NCBI GenBank assembly: GCA_963822905.1
Contig: CAWGJF010000008.1
Location: forward strand, 1 to 10,768
Direction of reading: 5' to 3'
Source of the DNA: CAWGJF01 sp963822905
GTDB lineage: Bacteria; Bacteroidota; Ignavibacteria; Ignavibacteriales; Ignavibacteriaceae
Length of the DNA stretch: 10,768 nucleotides
Part shown: positions 7,395 to 10,768 of the stretch, piece by piece
Numbering within the stretch: position 1 is the stretch's first letter
Layout: the number at the start of each line of letters is the position of its first letter
Made by a program: the position numbers and the translations under genes
Notes under the pieces: generated by a model
Seen by the model: only the letters and a program-made list of their open reading frames with translations
Told to the model about the DNA's origin: nothing
Database searches by the model: none

Positions 7395-7929
7395 ATGATT
7401 AAGAAGAAAAAATTACCAGAAGCTAATATTCCTACTTCATCAATGGCAGATATCGCTTTCCTGTTGCTGATTTTCTTCCTCGTTGCAACTGTTATTGATG
7501 TTGATACAGGTATTGGTTTAACATTGCCTGAATATGTACCTCCTGAAGAACAAAAAGAAGTAAAAGTTGATCCCGATAGAATGGCTGCCGTTTTAATTTA
7601 ATGAAAACAATGATGTTTTACTTGATGGAAAAATCATTTCAGTTTTTCAGATTAAAAATAATCTTAAACCCAGGATTGAATCGAAGATTGATCTTCCATT
7701 AGGTAAAAAACTTATTGTTTCTGTAAAAACAGATCGAAAAACTGCATATAATACTTATATACAAGCGCTTGACCAGATTAAGGAAGCCTTCTTTGAAGTA
7801 AGAGATGAACAATCTAATTCCAGGTTTGGTAGCGATTATGGCAAATTAAAGGAAGAAGATCAACAGGTTATTAAAGATGCGGTTCCAATTATTATTTCTA
7901 TAGCTGAACCTGAACAAGTTACTAAATAA
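7395..7929 (+). CDS. exbD: ExbD-type biopolymer transport protein, long form (one-base insertion at 7597-7599)
   Basis: The ExbD subunit has one membrane helix carrying the proton-binding aspartate and a periplasmic domain. After IPTSSMADIAFLLLIFFLV (12-30; Asp19 is the conserved proton carrier) the frame runs to residue 68 and stops at a TAA. Removing one T from the TTT at 7597-7599 gives INENNDVLLDGK and a continuous protein to the TAA at 7927-7929, 177 residues in total. The restored C-terminal part includes RFGSDYGKLKEEDQQ and AVPIIISIAEPEQ, typical of the longer ExbD form common in Bacteroidota. Without the correction, most of the periplasmic domain would be lost. A sequencing error is the likeliest explanation. 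The gene starts 36 bases after exbB and precedes a second exbD, so all three are probably one operon. Confidence 0.9.
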
Positions 7930-7943
7930 ATTTTGAGGAAATA

Positions 7944-8357
7944 ATGACCTTCGAAAAGAAAAGAGCCAGTACTAAACAGGAAATTCCAACTTCATCAATG
8001 CCTGATATTATTTTTATGCTGTTGTTGTTTTTCATGGTAACAACGACATTAAGAGAGGTTGAAGTGTATGTTGATTATGCACTACCCGAAGCACAGGCAA
8101 TTGAAAAAATAGAGAATAAACGATTAGTATCTTATATCTGGGTAGGAAAAGATAAAAGAATCCAGATCAACGATAACCTGGTTGAGTTGAAGGATGTTCA
8201 GGATATTATGTATAAAAAAGCTTCAGAGTTACCAAATGTTATCGTTTCTATGAGAGTTGATAAAAATACGGATATGGGTTTGGTTACCGATATTCAGCAG
8301 GAATTACGGAAAGCTCATTGTCTTAGATTAAACTATTCGGCTTCCGTAAAAATTTAG
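7944..8357 (+). CDS. exbD: Second ExbD-type biopolymer transport protein, short form
   Basis: An intact ExbD paralogue of 137 residues, the usual family length. A charged cytoplasmic N-terminus (KKRAS-KQE) precedes IPTSSMPDIIFMLLLFFMV at about 14-32, with the conserved proton-carrying Asp21. The periplasmic domain contains YIWVGKDKRIQINDNLVELKDVQDI and ends with VTDIQQELRKAHCLRLNYSASVKI, a typical ExbD/TolR fold (beta strands around a helix). GAGGAA at 7935-7940 serves as ribosome binding site. It resembles the first ExbD around the membrane helix but not in the periplasmic part, so the two probably form a mixed or alternative pair rather than recent duplicates. It is the last gene before the terminator at 8384-8420, and no tonB follows. 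Confidence 0.9.
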   Translation: MTFEKKRASTKQEIPTSSMPDIIFMLLLFFMVTTTLREVEVYVDYALPEAQAIEKIENKRLVSYIWVGKDKRIQINDNLVELKDVQDIMYKKASELPNVIVSMRVDKNTDMGLVTDIQQELRKAHCLRLNYSASVKI

Positions 8358-8383
8358 ATTTAAGAATTTTTGAATATTTAATT

Positions 8384-8420
8384 GGCAGGTTGGTTATTTG
8401 AATAATCACCTGCCTTTTTT
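8384..8420 (+). terminator. Intrinsic terminator closing the exbB-exbD-exbD operon
   Basis: GGCAGGT (8384-8390) pairs perfectly with ACCTGCC (8408-8414). The inner arms GGTTATT and AATAATC extend the stem by up to seven more pairs, with one G-T wobble and a bulged T, and a run of six T follows at 8415-8420. This is a textbook rho-independent terminator, 27 bases after the second exbD stop. It ends only 16 bases before the yqeY ATG. Confidence 0.85.
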
Positions 8421-8436
8421 CATTATAAAGGTTAAT

Positions 8437-8887
8437 ATGAATTTAAAAGATAAAATTAATTTGGATTTAAAAGACGCTATGAAATCCGGTGACAAAACCA
8501 GGTTAAATACAATTCGCTCTATCAGAGCCTTAATACTTGAATTTGAAAAAAGTGGTTCCGGAAAAGAGTTTACAGAAGAAGAAGAAATAAAATTACTAAG
8601 TTCAGCAGCAAAAAAAAGAAGGGAATCGATCGAAGAATTTAGCAAGGCTGGTAGGGAAGTAATGGCCGCACAGGAAACATCAGAATTAGAAATAATTCTT
8701 GAGTATCTTCCAAAACAATTGTCACCTGAAGAACTCGAAAATGAAATAAAGAAATTAGCAGCCGGGATCGGGGCTTTAGGCAAAAATGATTTTGCTAAAC
8801 TCATGCCCGCTAGCTGCAAAAACATTTAAAGGAAAGGCTGAAGGAAAACAGGTAAAAGAAATTGTTGAAAAAGTGCTTGGTGAATAA
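8437..8887 (+). CDS. yqeY: YqeY/GatB-like domain protein (one-base insertion near 8812)
   Basis: A small helical protein related to the tRNA-binding tail of the amidotransferase subunit GatB. Free-standing family members are widespread, but their role is poorly defined. The start MNLKDKINLDLKDAMKSGDKTRLNTIR is diagnostic, followed by EEEEIKLLSSAAKKRRESIEEFSKAGR and EYLPKQLSPEELENEI. The frame breaks after KLMPA near 8810-8813. Dropping one base there (for example A8812) restores the expected ending, AAKTFKGKAEGKQ then VKEIVEKVLGE, giving 149 residues, the usual family length. As read, the protein stops after 13 codons of altered or truncated tail. The ATG at 8437 is preferred over the upstream in-frame TTG at 8398, because the latter would translate the terminator. 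AAAGG at 8427-8431 may be the ribosome binding site. The CvpA gene starts directly after the restored stop. Confidence 0.9.
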
Positions 8888-9409
8888 TTGAACCCGATTG
8901 ATATTATAATTATTCTTGTTGCCGTTACTGGTTTCATTCTTGGTTTTAAAGATGGCTTTATTCGCAAGCTGGTTGGTATTATTGGGTTTGTTCTGGCAGT
9001 TATTCTTGTGGCTCTATTTTCTGATAACCTTGGGAAAGCTATTGAAGGTGTTTTTGGAATGGAGTATTATCTTGCTGAAATGACTGCTGGGGCAGCGATC
9101 TTTTTAGGTGTCATCTTAATTTTCACTTTATTAAAAAGAATAATTCATCCTTTTGATAAAGTCAACAACCTTATCAACCAGATTGTAGGCGGTTTTATCG
9201 GATTCACTCAGATAATGTATTTTATAAGTGCGGTTTTCCTCATAATGAATATTTTTAATATCCCTTCCAAAGAAGACCAGCAAAAAAGTAAATTGTACAA
9301 AGATACATCTCAGATAATTCCGGTAACTATTGATTTATTAGGCAAATACACTCCTGATACAAAGCAAATGATAAAGAATTATATAAATGAAAAAGATACC
9401 CTGAAATGA
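8888..9409 (+). CDS. CvpA-family inner-membrane protein
   Basis: The 173-residue protein has four hydrophobic segments: about 4-20 (IDIIIILVAVTGFILGF), 27-45 (KLVGIIGFVLAVILVALF), 63-83 and 100-122. The opening NPIDIIIILV...GFILGFKDGFIRKLVGIIG is the CvpA/colicin V production family signature. Members are linked to colicin export and envelope or stress phenotypes, but the biochemical role is unclear. A C-terminal polar tail of about 45 residues follows. The start is TTG at 8888, immediately after the reconstructed yqeY stop; it is supported by the conserved NPIDI start and by a weak GGTGA at 8879-8883. The stop overlaps the mutS2 ATG (ATGA at 9406-9409), so translation is probably coupled. 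CvpA next to MutS2 is a recurring arrangement in many bacteria. Confidence 0.88.
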   Translation: MNPIDIIIILVAVTGFILGFKDGFIRKLVGIIGFVLAVILVALFSDNLGKAIEGVFGMEYYLAEMTAGAAIFLGVILIFTLLKRIIHPFDKVNNLINQIVGGFIGFTQIMYFISAVFLIMNIFNIPSKEDQQKSKLYKDTSQIIPVTIDLLGKYTPDTKQMIKNYINEKDTLK

Positions 9410-10768
9410 TAAAGAATATTTTTCTAGATAAACTGGAATTCAATAAAGTTTTAAAAAATATATCCAATTACTCTGTTACAGAAACTGGTACAAATCATAT
9501 CCTTAACTTAAAACCTTCAATTGATCCGACAGAGATACAGCAATCCGGAAAAGTAGTTAGTGAAGCTAAGGAAATTTTAATAAAGAACATTCCTCCTCCT
9601 ATAGAATACCTCCCTGAACTTACAGAGGATATTGCTAAATCAAGAATCGAAGGCTCTGTCCTTTCATCAAAGAAAATCTTACACATACTTTCACTTGCAA
9701 AGACTTCACGCATACTTTTTAAATATTTAAATGATAATTCTGAAGTTGCTCCGGCTCTAAATCCTTACACTATTAAATTATTTATTGACAAAGTATTTGA
9801 ACATCATATTGAAAAAATTATTGATGAAAAGGGAGATGTTAAGGAGAAAGCCAGCACAAAACTAAAAGATATTCGAAAAGAAATTCGTGATAAACAATCT
9901 GAACTTACCAGATCAATTAACAAAATAATGAAGTCTCTGGAAAATGAGGGAATAGTAAGAGAAGATTATCTTACATTACGTGACGGCAGGATGGTTATCC
10001 CTGTAAAGTCAAAACATAAACGGCATCTCAGAGGTTTTATTCATTCTGAATCCTCAACGGGTCAAACTGTTTATATTGAACCAGAACAAACGCTTGAATT
10101 AAATAATACAATAATCTCATTAAGTTTTTCTGAGAAAAGAGAAATTGAAAGATTATTGAAAGAGCTCACTGCAATGATTGGGAAAAGAAGCAGGGAGTTA
10201 GAAGTATCTTACAGAATTATTACTGAGATCGATTCTATTTTTGCACGGGCAAAATATTCAATAGAAATTATTGGTTGTTTCCCTGAAATCGATCATTCAA
10301 AACCTTTCTTCGTAAAAGATGCTCGTCATCCGGTCCTTTTAAAAAAACTTGGAAAAGAAAAAACAGTTCCTTTGAGCTTTAAACTTTCAAATGAAAAGAT
10401 AGTTATTATAACCGGTCCTAATGCTGGTGGAAAAACAGTTGTACTTAAAACAATCGGGTTAAATTTGTTGCTTATTCAGTCAGGAATTCATGTTCCTGTT
10501 CACCCAGATTCTAATTTTCACGTTTTTGAAAATATGATTGTGGATATTGGAGATGAACAGTCATTAGAAGACGATCTTTCGACATTTAGTTCGCATTTGT
10601 TAAATATTAAATTTATGCTTGATGAAGCAAATGATAAATCGTTAAATCCTGATTGACGAAATCGGAACCGGAACAGATCCTGCTGAGGGTTCTGCACTTG
10701 CCTCAGCAATATTAATTAAATTGCGGGATCTCGGTGCTCTTGCATTTGTAACAACACATCACGGAAGT
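9406..10768 (+). CDS. mutS2: MutS2 ATPase/endonuclease, N-terminal and ATPase part (partial; one-base insertion at 10644-10646)
   Basis: MutS2 is a MutS paralogue that binds branched DNA, restrains homologous recombination and, in some species, acts on collided ribosomes. Visible parts are an N-terminal region (KLEFNKVLKNISNYSVTETG), the coiled clamp/lever region at about 130-290, including YLTLRDGRMVIPVK and the HSESSTGQTVYIEP motif, then ARHPVL and the Walker A loop GPNAGGKT at 337-344. The expected Walker B follows at about 413-418 but is broken by an extra A in the AAA at 10644-10646. Removing it turns SLNPD-stop into SLILIDEIGTGTDP followed by AEGSALASAIL and the FVTTHH switch motif. The Smr nuclease domain would lie beyond the window, since full-length relatives have nearly 800 residues. 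The ATG overlaps the CvpA gene stop. The lesion is probably a sequencing error. Confidence 0.93.

Noticed and set aside
8398..8436. Upstream TTG start extending YqeY by 13 residues
   Set aside because: The extension translates the second half of the terminator stem and its T-run. YqeY family proteins begin at the MNLKDKI position.
8406..8825. Minus-strand open frame of 139 codons opposite yqeY
   Set aside because: The plus strand matches YqeY throughout, and the antisense product is low-complexity Ser/Phe-rich sequence.
7395..10656. Programmed ribosomal frameshifting as a shared mechanism
   Set aside because: The indels have no common slippery site, and the desaturase lesion goes in the opposite direction from the other three.

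Overview
The window is an ordinary, AT-rich bacterial chromosome segment packed with housekeeping, membrane and envelope genes. The protein flavour suggests the Bacteroidota/Chlorobi (FCB) group, perhaps an Ignavibacteria-like lineage. The clues are a PolA N-terminus of the VDAMAMAYRAYFAF type, the long Bacteroidota form of ExbD, an outer-membrane barrel ending in Phe, lipoprotein-type secretion signals, and many starts without a clear Shine-Dalgarno. The lineage is inferred from sequence style, not from a search. I saw no tRNA, rRNA, CRISPR array, insertion sequence or phage gene.

Layout. (1) 1-340, minus strand: start of polA, cut by the left edge, divergent from (2) 502-1182, a secreted outer-membrane beta-barrel protein with a strong Shine-Dalgarno. 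(3) 1258-2222: fatty acid desaturase with three histidine boxes, split by a one-base deletion. (4) 2321-3229 and 3256-4668: a PhzF-family isomerase-like protein and an NhaC-family antiporter, 26 bases apart. (5) 4754-5800 and 5803-6495: an exported EEP-fold nuclease/phosphatase lipoprotein and a short-chain dehydrogenase resembling dihydropteridine reductase, 2 bases apart. (6) 6663-8357: ExbB, a long ExbD and a short ExbD, the proton-driven motor that energises outer-membrane transport, preceded by a 167-base leader and closed by a clear intrinsic terminator at 8384-8420. (7) 8437-10768: a YqeY/GatB-like protein, a CvpA-family membrane protein and MutS2, with touching or overlapping ends. MutS2 runs off the right edge.

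The main anomaly is that four conserved genes (desaturase, first ExbD, yqeY, mutS2) each carry a single-base frameshift, while the coding sequence on both sides stays well conserved. One is a deletion and three are insertions, two of them in short homopolymers. Four such lesions in under 11 kb, including essential-looking genes, fit residual sequencing or assembly errors better than gene decay or programmed frameshifting. I therefore annotate these genes over their full reconstructed spans.

I did not find a convincing undescribed system. The points most worth a second look are the dihydropteridine-reductase-like SDR beside an exported EEP protein, the ExbB-ExbD-ExbD set without an adjacent TonB, and a GC-rich hairpin in the exbB leader.
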